The notes under the pieces were generated by a model. The model did no database searches. It was given only the letters and a program-made list of their open reading frames with translations, and was not told the DNA's origin. A stretch of DNA of 64,000 nt from Bog-756 sp035949055 (lineage in GTDB: Bacteria > Actinomycetota > Acidimicrobiia > Acidimicrobiales > RAAP-2), in the NCBI GenBank assembly GCA_035949055.1, contig DASZIO010000051.1, positions 6,171 through 70,170 on the forward strand, in the 5' to 3' direction. Both the position numbers and the translations under genes were made by a program. Each line of letters opens with the position of its first letter. Positions within the stretch are counted from its first letter, which is position 1. Of the stretch, positions 34,501 to 42,068 are shown piece by piece.

Positions 34501-35128
34501 CATGTTCTGGAGCGCGGTCACCTTCGGCCTGTCGCTTCTCGAGGGAACCGTCGGCGACTTCGCCGATCTCGCCGGGTCGAACGCGGATCAGTTCCCGGAA
34601 TTCCCGGTGTGGAGGATCGCACATGCCCTGGCGCTCGGAGCCGCGGGACGCCTCGCCGAAGGGCGGGGTGTCCTCGATCGCCACCGGCTGCGGGAAGTCG
34701 ACCGGATCCCCGTCGACGTGTTGACCCTCGCCTGCTGGAGCCTCTTGTCCACGGCTGCCTTCCACTTGGAGGATGTCGAACTGGCCCAGGCCCTCGAACC
34801 GACATTGCTGTCACACCTGGATGCTTGGAGTCACACCTCCGTGTGGATACTCGGACCAACTCCGTGGGACCTCGGGCGGTGCCATCTCGTCCAGCGGAAC
34901 TGGGAGAGCGCCGTCCTCGTTCTCGACAGTGCCGTGGCGAAGTGTGAAGAGAGCGGTCTCCAGACCCATGCTGCAGTGTGTCGACTGGATCTTGTCCGGG
35001 CGCTCCTGGGACGAGGTGGACCCGGAGATCGGGACCGAGCCGCGGTCGAACGGGAGAGGGGGCTTGCCGCCGCGACGGTGTTCGGTCTCGACGAGCGGGC
35101 AGAGCAGTTCCAGATGTTGGCCGTCTGA
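31553..35128 (+). CDS. Ser/Thr protein kinase fused to an AAA ATPase and TPR-like repeats
   Basis: This protein of about 1,191 residues starts with a Hanks-type kinase: Gly loop ARGGQGRVF, Lys41 in VALKV, catalytic Asp137 in HGDVKPEN and Asp155 in DFG. A STAND/AAA_16-like ATPase follows (about residues 300-600) with Walker A GEPGAGKT (323-330) and Walker B VFVIDDLHW (Asp437-Asp438). The remaining 500 residues are helical TPR-like repeats; no C-terminal HTH is seen. No ATG/GTG/TTG precedes the kinase fold: the frame is open back to the FHA stop, and the first canonical start (TTG 31595) cuts into the kinase. A GGAGG lies exactly 5 nt before CTG 31553, so I call CTG as start. Such proteins are usually signal-integrating regulators. 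Confidence 0.82.
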   Translation: MSTNPHLLHGRYETLAELARGGQGRVFFGHDRDSETAVALKVWHLASETDRRAFEAEASLVGTLEPHQNLPTFVDSFMAADQGVLVTKWVEGVSLEQVLTDRGDPGLAPSLVIAYLEQAALALDHLSAHDPPLVHGDVKPENMIVTPGGSVVLVDFGSADRFARQGTVGFVAPELATGHPKTGSSDVYALAATAFKLITGMVPKDGLLLDAVEPSTARAVTSGLRAALAFDRRKRPATAGEVIDGLRAAFEDTELLASTPGGAGVSARRFVGRADPPTPIPLPHVLEDRGRTAFVGRQDILGLLNQVRTAVRHDGCQIALLAGEPGAGKTRTAAEVAGSAFADGSLVLYGRCEPEREIPYQPFAEALSWQVAHDRGQTLGPLAGELARILPDLERSVAGLPAPLTTDPQLEEHRTFDAAAEWLIRTSRDQGLVFVIDDLHWATRATLALFEHVLRRAKAAGSHAPILFIGTYRDTDLDEGNPLLEVLPGLSRVADVRQVAVGGLELDEISELVKGVSGHELDDVARQVVRSLTEDSGGNPFFAIEILRNMLETGAFRMIDGQWLLDGDLVPTSNVQGALDLRFRRLPEPARASLAAASVIGMDFDLELLSTLVGLARRQTLELLDAVLGMGFLDEPEPETFRFEHALVRSALYEAIDPSERQRVHKRVLRTLESLGRTNSATLATHAMGAAPEGSDLAVALEYAMSAGEEAFRVRAFSDAESWSHRVLEAAGSKLSLRALRIRALCLAGDAERDQGNPAFRETLLRAGNEALGAGLGGLAVRSAIANYRGTVSIIGKIDEPRVDLMRKAMAHETGSDAKQWALLAATLASDLTYDPNTSLGVRLDLVARARAIARSTEDDGLLREVLLRTMGASSVPGSPRERVDTGCELVALADATGDPSARVLARWATTTTHMPAGEFALFQRYLDESEEASRENCPARVRWLAGLGRPQFMAARGDLPGARVANDEMLALGELAGEPDALMFWSAVTFGLSLLEGTVGDFADLAGSNADQFPEFPVWRIAHALALGAAGRLAEGRGVLDRHRLREVDRIPVDVLTLACWSLLSTAAFHLEDVELAQALEPTLLSHLDAWSHTSVWILGPTPWDLGRCHLVQRNWESAVLVLDSAVAKCEESGLQTHAAVCRLDLVRALLGRGGPGDRDRAAVERERGLAAATVFGLDERAEQFQMLAV

Positions 35129-35255
35129 CTCTGCCGTTCGAGCCGCCGAATCGCCGAATCGCCGCGACCGCAGGTGGTGGTGTCGCCAACGCGCTGGCAC
35201 GCAGGGGCATCCAGCGTCAATACTGAGCAGGCCGATGGCGGGAAGGCGGTGCCCA

Positions 35256-37082
35256 GTGCCAACAGACCCAATGTCGTCCTCTGTCGACGAGCTGCGTGCT
35301 GAATACTCGGTGGTCATCGTCGGCTCCGGATACGGCGGTTCCGTACTCGCCGCCAGACTGTCCGAGGAAGCCGTCAGGCGATCCGAGGCAGGCGAGGGCG
35401 ACCTGTGGCCCAAGGGGATCTGCCTGTTCGAGCGCGGGCTCGAGCTGCACCCCGGCGAGTACCCGGACCGGCTGACGAATGCTCCGCGCCACATCCAGAT
35501 CTCGACCGAGCGGTGGAGTCTCGGTTCGAAGAGCGCCCTCTTCGACTTCCGTTTCGGTAGGGATGTCAACGTCCTGGTGGGATGCGGGCTCGGTGGTGGA
35601 TCGCTGATCAATGCCGGCGTCTCGTTGCGCGCCCCGGTCTCCGCCTTCGCGAAAGGCTGGCCGACGGGGATCGACCAGGCGGAGCTGGACCCCTACTACG
35701 ACCGGGCTGCAAAGATGCTCCTGCCCAGGCCCTACTCGGGCCCCGAGTTGGCCAAGTTCAGGGCGCTCGACCGGTCAGCCATTGCGCTCAGGCGCCGGGC
35801 GGAGAAAGCCCCGATCAACGTCACCTTCTCGGCTCGCCCATCGGGCCCGGCGGGCCCCGGACCGGGGGGAGGGATCCAGCCCCCCTGCACGTCCTGTGGT
35901 GATTGTGTGTCGGGTTGCAATGTCGGTGCCAAGAACACCCTGTTGATGAACTACCTGCCGATCGCGCACCGGAACGGCGTTCAGATGTTCACCCGAACCG
36001 GTGTCCGGGAGTTGGAGGAGGGCACCGGGAAGTACCGCGGCCGGTGGCTCGTGTATGTGGACCGATCCGCGGAACGTCGCCGACGTTCACCATGCAACTT
36101 CGTCGTCGCCGACATCGTCATCCTCGCCGGTGGCACGCTCGGGTCCACCGAGATCCTCATGCGTTCCCGGGAGCTCGGTCTCACCGTCTCCGATCGCCTG
36201 GGCGACCAGTTCAGCGCCAATGGCGACGTGCTGGGATTCGCCTTCGACGGGCGGAGTCCGGTGGACGCAATCGCGGGTGACATGCGGGGTGTGCGCCATA
36301 CGACGGTGGGTCCCACCATCACCGGCATGGCGGAGGTCGACTGGCCGGGGGACGACGGAACCAAGAGGATCCTCCTCGAGGAGGGTGCGATACCGGGCGT
36401 TCTCGCGCCGCTCCTCCCGCTGGCCTTCGCCGGCGGCGCCGTCAGGCGGAGGCGGTGGCGCCTGCTGAAGGCTCTGAGTGGTCCCTATGCGGGCGCCCTC
36501 CACAGGACGCTTCCGTACCTGCTCATCTATCCCGACGACGGCGGCGGCCGCCTGACCCTGCAAGGTGACCACCTCCAGGTGGACTGGCGCGACCACCCCG
36601 GACGGCCGGCGTACCGAGCCCACAAGGAGCTGCTGCGCGAAGCCGCCTCCGATGGACTTGGAGCGACGCTCTACCGTGAACCCGGCGTGGACGGGATCTC
36701 CTCCCCACTGACCACGGTCCACCCGCTCGGAGGGTGCGCCATGGCCGACGATGCGCAGCACGGCGTCGTCGATGCCGACGGAAGGGTGTTCAACGGCTCG
36801 ACCGGGAACAAGATCCATGACGGCCTCTACGTGTGCGACGGCTCGGTCATCCCTGTGGCGCTCGGGGTCAATCCGCTGCTCACGATCGCCGCGCTGGCGG
36901 AGCGAACGGCATTCCGCATCACCGGGGCTGGCCCGAAGCCCGCAGGACCAGGTGCCGTCTCGGAGAAGAAGCCGCCCACAGCAGCCGCTGCCCCGAAGAC
37001 GAAGGTGGCAAGGACGGCGGTCGGCGGTAAGAAGGGGGCAAGAGCGGCGGTGGGCCCAAAGAAAAAGGCGGTCGGAACGTGA
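35256..37082 (+). CDS. GMC-family flavin oxidoreductase, cholesterol-oxidase (ChoD)-like
   Basis: This 608-residue FAD enzyme has the dinucleotide motif VVIVGSGYGGSVLAARL (Gly23, Gly25, Gly28), the GMC stretch GCGLGGGSLINAGV, and catalytic His489 in VHPLGGC. Between them Cys211, Cys214, Cys217 and Cys221 form CxxCxxCxxxC (CTSCGDCVSGCNVGAKNT), a ferredoxin-like cluster also known from ChoD-type proteins. The last about 45 residues are Lys/Ala/Pro-rich (KKPPTAAAAPKTKVA..., ending KKKAVGT), resembling histone/HU tails. Starts at GTG 35256 (GGAAGG 9 nt upstream), ATG 35235 or ATG 35271 are all possible. It overlaps the next gene by 4 bp. Substrate (sterol or other lipid alcohol) is inferred. Confidence 0.85.
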   Translation: MPTDPMSSSVDELRAEYSVVIVGSGYGGSVLAARLSEEAVRRSEAGEGDLWPKGICLFERGLELHPGEYPDRLTNAPRHIQISTERWSLGSKSALFDFRFGRDVNVLVGCGLGGGSLINAGVSLRAPVSAFAKGWPTGIDQAELDPYYDRAAKMLLPRPYSGPELAKFRALDRSAIALRRRAEKAPINVTFSARPSGPAGPGPGGGIQPPCTSCGDCVSGCNVGAKNTLLMNYLPIAHRNGVQMFTRTGVRELEEGTGKYRGRWLVYVDRSAERRRRSPCNFVVADIVILAGGTLGSTEILMRSRELGLTVSDRLGDQFSANGDVLGFAFDGRSPVDAIAGDMRGVRHTTVGPTITGMAEVDWPGDDGTKRILLEEGAIPGVLAPLLPLAFAGGAVRRRRWRLLKALSGPYAGALHRTLPYLLIYPDDGGGRLTLQGDHLQVDWRDHPGRPAYRAHKELLREAASDGLGATLYREPGVDGISSPLTTVHPLGGCAMADDAQHGVVDADGRVFNGSTGNKIHDGLYVCDGSVIPVALGVNPLLTIAALAERTAFRITGAGPKPAGPGAVSEKKPPTAAAAPKTKVARTAVGGKKGARAAVGPKKKAVGT

Positions 37083-39001
37083 CTGGATCCATGTCCACAC
37101 CCGGAGGCTCCGTCCCGCTTCGTTCCTGGTCGAGGCCGGCACCCCCTTCACTGTCCTTCAGCGAGCATCAGCACGGATTCTTTGGTCCCTCCGGTCCCTC
37201 CCGCGGGGTCGGCGGCGAGCCCGAACCGACCGACGGGATCGAGCGTTTCCGATCCGGCTATGAGCTCGGAATTGATATCGGTTCCTCCCTCGACTTCACC
37301 GTTCACATCGAGTACGAAGACCTGACGAAGGCCTTGTCCGACCCGTCCCAGCCGGCGGCGATGCACGGCACTGTCATCGCGCCAGCGCTGTCCAAACGCG
37401 CGTTGTCCTCCACCGGCGGGGTATTCGTTCTCCTCACGCCCGATACGACGCAGGTAGAGACGTCGAACATGACGTACGCCATGGACATCCGCTCCGTGGA
37501 GGGGGACGAGTACCGGATCTTCGGTTTCAAGGTCATCCACGAAGGGCCCGAATGGGCGGCGTGGCCGGACTCGACGACCTTGTACGTGACGGTCTATCGG
37601 CGCGATGGCGGGCGTACCGATGTGATCGGCCGGGGCATCACCCGGGTGAGCGTCGGTGACTTCGCCAATCTCCTCGGCTCGATGCGAGTGGACCGGGTGC
37701 CCGGCACCCTGAGCCGACTCCGCTACAAAGCCCGCTTCGGACGGTTGCTCGGACGATCGCTGTTCCAGCACTACGGCGGCTCCTTCGCGGAACTGACCCG
37801 ATTCCCCGTGCCGCCGCTCGTCGCCGACATCCCTCAACCCCGCAACTGGCCAGGCACGCCGGAAACCTACCTACGGTCTCCCACACGGGACTGGTACCGC
37901 TACACCCGCGGGGGCATGAAAGACGCATGTTCCCGACTGATCCGCTATGCCGGACCGGCACAACCCAATGGGCCGGTGGTACTCGCCCCGGGATTCGGGA
38001 TGCCGTCCTGGTCTCTCACGACCCACACCATCGACAAGAACCTCGTCGAATACCTGATCGATGCCGGATACGAGGTCTGGCTGTTCGACTTCCATTCGGG
38101 AAGCGACCTTCCATCGGCCAAGACCCAGTTCACACTGGACACGATCGCCGACGACTGGGCCCACGCGATCGAGAAGGTGGCCGCGGTGACCGGCCGGAAG
38201 ATGCACTGCATGGGCCACTGCGCGGGGTCCTCCACACTGCTGATGGCCCTGCTCAACGGCGCACCGACGCTCGGCTGTCACGTTCGTTCGATCGTGTGCG
38301 GGCAGTACTCGCTCTTTCCCTACACGTCCATGCTCAATCTGGCCAAGGAATATCTCGGCGTCGGAAAGCTGCTCGGCCTGGCCGACATCACGACCGTTTC
38401 TCCCGATACCCGCCAGACTCTCAAGAACGCAGCCCTTGACCTCGCGCTGAGACCGGTTCCGATCCCGCGAGGAGAGCGCTGTGGGCTCTCCGTCTGCAGA
38501 TGGATCAACGCCATCTACGGGCTCACCCATACCCACTCCCAACTGAACGACGCGACCCACAACGAGATCGGCGACATCTTCGGGATTGCCGACCTCACAT
38601 CCCTCGAGCACATCGGACTCACCATGGTCCGACATCGACTGGTTAACTCGAAAGGCCAGGACACGTATCTCACCGATGCAAATGTGGCGAAGTTGACCAT
38701 GCCCGTCCATTTCCTCGCGGGCGACCTCAACTACATCTTCCGGTCGAAGGGCACTCGCGAGTCGATCGCATTCCTGTCCGCGAAGAACCCGGCCATTGCG
38801 GCCCAGGAAAACCATCGGTATTACACCGCCGACTATTACCCGACGTACGCTCATCTCGACACGATGGTCGGTCGGAATGCGGTACGAGACGTCTACCCCG
38901 ACATCGTGAAGCAGCTGGGCCGGTTCCCGATTGATCCGGCTCCACCCGCTCCAGCTCCGCCCGCTCCAGCTCCCACCCCATCGGCTCCCCCCTCTCCGTA
39001 G
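37079..39001 (+). CDS. Alpha/beta hydrolase with Cys nucleophile, PHA-synthase-like lipase box
   Basis: This 640-residue protein has about 50 disordered residues, a beta-rich domain (about 54-205, including EDLTKAL, GFKVIHEGPEWAAWPDSTTLYVTVYRRDGG) and an alpha/beta hydrolase (about 295-620). The nucleophile elbow is M-G-H-C-A-G-S, with Cys381 where lipases have Ser; PHA synthases also use Cys (GxCxG). FLAGDLNYIF and YAHLDTMVG supply plausible Asp and His. The tail is Pro/Ala-rich (PAPPAPAPPAPAPTP). The GTG start overlaps the GMC oxidoreductase stop, and fusions of these two enzyme types exist in other bacteria, so they likely act on the same lipid. Confidence 0.8.
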   Translation: MTGSMSTPGGSVPLRSWSRPAPPSLSFSEHQHGFFGPSGPSRGVGGEPEPTDGIERFRSGYELGIDIGSSLDFTVHIEYEDLTKALSDPSQPAAMHGTVIAPALSKRALSSTGGVFVLLTPDTTQVETSNMTYAMDIRSVEGDEYRIFGFKVIHEGPEWAAWPDSTTLYVTVYRRDGGRTDVIGRGITRVSVGDFANLLGSMRVDRVPGTLSRLRYKARFGRLLGRSLFQHYGGSFAELTRFPVPPLVADIPQPRNWPGTPETYLRSPTRDWYRYTRGGMKDACSRLIRYAGPAQPNGPVVLAPGFGMPSWSLTTHTIDKNLVEYLIDAGYEVWLFDFHSGSDLPSAKTQFTLDTIADDWAHAIEKVAAVTGRKMHCMGHCAGSSTLLMALLNGAPTLGCHVRSIVCGQYSLFPYTSMLNLAKEYLGVGKLLGLADITTVSPDTRQTLKNAALDLALRPVPIPRGERCGLSVCRWINAIYGLTHTHSQLNDATHNEIGDIFGIADLTSLEHIGLTMVRHRLVNSKGQDTYLTDANVAKLTMPVHFLAGDLNYIFRSKGTRESIAFLSAKNPAIAAQENHRYYTADYYPTYAHLDTMVGRNAVRDVYPDIVKQLGRFPIDPAPPAPAPPAPAPTPSAPPSP

Positions 39002-39344
39002 GCCCTCCGCCCAGCCAGTCCTCGACCCGTCAGATTCCGGGAACGCAGCAGATCCGGGCGGGGGTAGGGGTCAGCGACCGTGCAGGCCGCACCCTCCCCT
39101 GGGGGGGACAACGCCCTCACCGACGGTGCCGTCGCGAGGTCACCCGGCGGGCATTCAACCGAAGACGCCGATCCACCACACTGGCAGTAAGGCGGGACCC
39201 GGCGACTGGCTGGAGGCGGACACGGAGAGCCGATCCCCTTGCTCTCCAGGCAGCCAGTGGGTGAGGTGCCCGGCCCGGCGCTCTCGGCGCCGGGTCGGGA
39301 CTCACCCCCGCCCAGTGCCGGTTCAAAGCGGCAAAGGAGCAGAC
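39002..39344. other. 343-bp intergenic region after the hydrolase
   Basis: No supportable gene is seen. It contains a strong hairpin (39274-39294) and, at its right end, the AAAGGAG ribosome binding site of the next gene. Open frames across it are extensions of neighbours. Confidence 0.5.
39274..39294. terminator. Strong GC hairpin
   Basis: CCCGGCGC-TCTCG-GCGCCGGG is a perfect 8-bp stem with a 5-nt loop, 270 bp after the hydrolase stop and 50 bp before the cyclic-nucleotide-binding gene. It could end the FHA-kinase operon or act as an attenuator; no T-tract follows. Confidence 0.45.
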
Positions 39345-39860
39345 ATGAGTCCACACATTCCGACCAAGATCATGCGGCCATACCGGTCGTTGCCCTTCTT
39401 CAACCAGGTTCCCGCCCGCGAGCGGGAGCTCCTGGTGCGAATGGGGACCGAGCTCATCGTGCCCGCTGGGACGGTCGTCGCCTCGAGCGGCAACGGCGGT
39501 CGCCAGTGCACCATCCTCCTGTCTGGGACCTTCACCTGGTTCGAGCCGGACCTCGCGGGCGGATTCGAGCCGACACGACATCTCAGCGCCGGTGACTTCC
39601 TCGACGAGGCGGCACTCTGCCGGGCCTGTGCCGGCGAGCACGGTCCCGGAGCCTTTCTGGTCCACGCGTCCACCGACTCCCGTGTGTTCGTGTACCACCG
39701 CTCGGAGTTCACGGCGGTCCTTCGGGACGCGCCGAGGACACGCTCGCTGGCCGCGTTGTGCACCGGAATCCACCTCTCTGCTTGGGAGCCGACGTCGGTG
39801 CGCCCTTTAGTCGGTCTGCGGGGTTCGAACATAGGGAACTCGATGTGCCGTGCCGGCTGA
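39345..39860 (+). CDS. Cyclic-nucleotide-binding-domain protein
   Basis: This 171-residue protein consists mainly of one Crp-like cNMP-binding fold: LPFFNQVPARERELLVRMGTE, VPAGTVVASSGNGGRQCTILLSGTFTWFE and a sensor region ending VYHRSEFTAVLRDAPRTRSLAALC. No helix-turn-helix or enzyme domain follows; the C-terminus (GLRGSNIGNSMCRAG) is short. The classical RxA phosphate-binding motif is not evident, so ligand binding is uncertain. ATG 39345 has an excellent AAAGGAG 6 nt upstream. It may sense a metabolite for the upstream kinase operon. Confidence 0.75.
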   Translation: MSPHIPTKIMRPYRSLPFFNQVPARERELLVRMGTELIVPAGTVVASSGNGGRQCTILLSGTFTWFEPDLAGGFEPTRHLSAGDFLDEAALCRACAGEHGPGAFLVHASTDSRVFVYHRSEFTAVLRDAPRTRSLAALCTGIHLSAWEPTSVRPLVGLRGSNIGNSMCRAG

Positions 39861-40195
39861 GGAGACGGCTCGGCTGGGTGCACTGGTGATGACTGCACGC
39901 CGGAAGCGCCGGCTCGGTCTGCGCCTGCTCCGCAGCTTCGCCAGCCTCGCCCCGGTTCCCCTGCCCGCGTGTGCGACCCTGGACCAGCGGGCCGGCGCCC
40001 GGTAACTGTCGGCCGGCCAGTTCACCTCTCCCTTTGCGGCGCTGTCTACTCTGGGGCACGGAGGTCGACCGATCCGGGTCGATCCGGATGGTCGATCCGG
40101 ATGGTCGGTCCGAGGAGAGCGAGTCAGCTGGGCCGACCGACTGCGCCCGCCTTCGGCCCCCGGCGGCTGGCCAAGGACTAACTGGGAGGCAGGGT
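39861..40195. other. 335-bp intergenic region upstream of the SDR gene
   Basis: No supportable gene. It holds a 13-bp tandem repeat (40071-40106) and, at the right edge, GGGAGG, the ribosome binding site of the SDR gene. Confidence 0.5.
40071..40106. repeat. 13-bp tandem repeat GATCCGGATGGTC
   Basis: GATCCGGATGGTC occurs twice head to tail (40081-40093, 40094-40106), preceded by the partial copy GATCCGGGTC (40071-40080). It lies about 90 bp before the SDR start and could be a regulator site; TCCGGA within each copy is palindromic. Confidence 0.6.
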
Positions 40196-40978
40196 TTGAC
40201 GGTCACGGTGATCACGGGGGCGGCGAGTGGCATGGGACGACGGTGCGTCGAGCAGCTGCGAGAGTCTGCGGACCAACTCGTCGCCGTCGATCTCAAGGCA
40301 CCACGGATCGAGGGGGCCGTTGGGATCGCCTGCGACATCTCCGACCCGGCGGCGGTGACCGACCTCTCGGAGAAGGTGCGGGAGCTCGGCGCGTTCCGTG
40401 CGCTCGCCCATGCCGCGGGCGTGTCGCCGACCATGGCGGATGCACGGCGCGTCTTCGAGGTCGACCTGGTGGGCACGGCGCTGCTTCTCGACGCCTTCGA
40501 GCCGGTGGTCGAGCCAGGATCGGCGGCCGTGTGCTTCGCTTCCAGCTCGGCCTACCAGGTCGCACTCCAGGGGATCGATGCCGGGCTCCAGGCCCTCGTC
40601 TCGGAGCCCCGAGCTCTGGGCTTCCTCGACGCGGCCGCGGCGCGCTTCGACGACAGCGGGCTCGCGTACGCGTGGGCCAAGCGTGGCGTCATCGCGGTGG
40701 CCGGCCGGGCAGCCGTCGCCTGGGGGCGACACGGGGGGCGGGTCAACTCTCTGTCACCAGGTCTGATCGACACGCCGATGGGTCGCCAGGAGGCGGAGCA
40801 GCAGCCGGTCATGAAGGTCATGCTGGAGAAGACGCCCCTCGGGCGTCTCGGCCGGCCCGACGAGGTGGCCGCCGTGGTGGCATTCCTCCTGTCCGACGAT
40901 GCCGCCTTCATCTCCGGCATCGACGTCCTGGTCGACGGGGGAATGGTCCAGGGTCTGCTCGAGGCGTTCCCTCCCTGA
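40196..40978 (+). CDS. SDR-family oxidoreductase, 3-alpha-hydroxysteroid-dehydrogenase-like
   Basis: This 260-residue short-chain dehydrogenase has TGAASGMGRR (cofactor loop), ACDISD (Asp binding adenine), catalytic Ser in ASSSAYQ and YAWAK (YxxxK). The insert between Ser and Tyr (about 40 residues, LQALVSEPRALGFLDAAAARFDDS) and VNSLSPGLIDTPMGRQ resemble bacterial 3-alpha-hydroxysteroid dehydrogenase/carbonyl reductase. The TTG start at 40196 is supported by GGGAGG 6 nt upstream. Lying downstream of a cholesterol-oxidase-like gene, it fits steroid or lipid-alcohol conversion; the substrate is inferred. Confidence 0.82.
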   Translation: MTVTVITGAASGMGRRCVEQLRESADQLVAVDLKAPRIEGAVGIACDISDPAAVTDLSEKVRELGAFRALAHAAGVSPTMADARRVFEVDLVGTALLLDAFEPVVEPGSAAVCFASSSAYQVALQGIDAGLQALVSEPRALGFLDAAAARFDDSGLAYAWAKRGVIAVAGRAAVAWGRHGGRVNSLSPGLIDTPMGRQEAEQQPVMKVMLEKTPLGRLGRPDEVAAVVAFLLSDDAAFISGIDVLVDGGMVQGLLEAFPP

Positions 40979-41098
40979 GGAGTATCCGTCCCCGCCGCGG
41001 CTGCGGGTGCGCGATGGGAGGGGTGGTGCGTGCCTGCAGGATCAGTCGGCCAATGGACAGAAGGGGGCGCGGGCGACGCTCCCGGCCACCCGATTCGA

Positions 41099-41885
41099 TC
41101 AGATCAAGAACGTGGCTTGGTCGATGCCGAACTGCAGTCTGCTGAACGCCTTGTCGCGGTTGGAGCTCACCAGGATGTGCTGATCGGCGGTATGGATGTC
41201 CCGCCTCGTGGCGGGCCGGCTCGAACAGTGGTGCGGCCAAGTGTTCGGCGGGCAGCCGCGCCTCCGTGAGCGAGAGGTGATGGCTGCCCGTGCCCCGGAG
41301 TCCCAAGGCATCCCAGGTGTCCTCGATAACCGAGTCCTCGTTCTCGACGAAGGCGAAGCGCCAGTCCGGGATGTCTTTGTCTCGGAACCGGGGGGTATCG
41401 CCGTCCACCACGAACACTCCGAGCTGTAGCCATTCCGAATGAAGGCAGCCGCTGTTGAATGGCCACCGCCCAGAGACTGTGAAGCTGTCGTGGGCGATCG
41501 GCGCCGCCCGACCCATCGGCGCGAAAACCGCGGCCGAAGCGAAGTTGGCATTGTCGCCGATCATCTGCTTCGCCACGGTCGGCTCGAGCCAGGCGAAGAA
41601 GGCGGTGCTGTTGCCGATCAGAACGGTCCAACCAGCCGAGCCGTCGGCCCGGCTGAGGGTCTCGACGATCTCGACAATGGTCGCCGGTTCGAGCTCCAAA
41701 CCGCCGAGCGAGCGGGGCAGCGCCAGGCGGAACAGTCCGGCGCGCTTGGACCGCTCGGCCAGGTCGTGAGGCATGGTTCGCATGGCCTCGCTCTCACCGG
41801 CGCGCTCGGCCAGAACCGGCGCCAGCTCTCGAGCGGCCTGTAGTACGGCTGCTCCCCCCATGGGTGAGGCCAGCTCTTCAGCCAT
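41099..41885 (-). pseudogene. Acyl-CoA-dehydrogenase/HsaA-like gene broken by an internal deletion
   Basis: From ATG 41885 (GGAGGAG just upstream) the frame encodes the N-terminal and beta domains of an acyl-CoA-dehydrogenase-like flavoprotein (MAEELASPMGG, GLFRLALPRSLGGLELEP, ADGSAGWTVLIGN, FTVSGRWPFNSGCLHSEW, GLRGTGSHHLSL). Near 41195-41212 it jumps: the first frame degenerates after PLFEPARHEAG, while a second frame reads RDIHTADQHILVSSNRDKAF and FGIDQATFLI to a stop at 41099, which is the C-terminal end of the same family. About 100 codons of the helical domain are missing and the join is out of frame. The family usually has about 390 residues. Confidence 0.7.
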
Positions 41886-42068
41886 GTCTCCTCCCAGGCC
41901 ACCCCCCCGAACGATCTCTTCCGACACCGACTGTACCGAGGGCACCATGTCGCTGCTCCTTCAGCCCGCGTGGCCGGATCGGAGCTCGGGGACCGGCGGA
42001 AATCGGAACAGGCGGAGGCAAGCGGCTGGAAGCTCGTGTCGCCGATCGCACGGCGGGACAATGACCGG

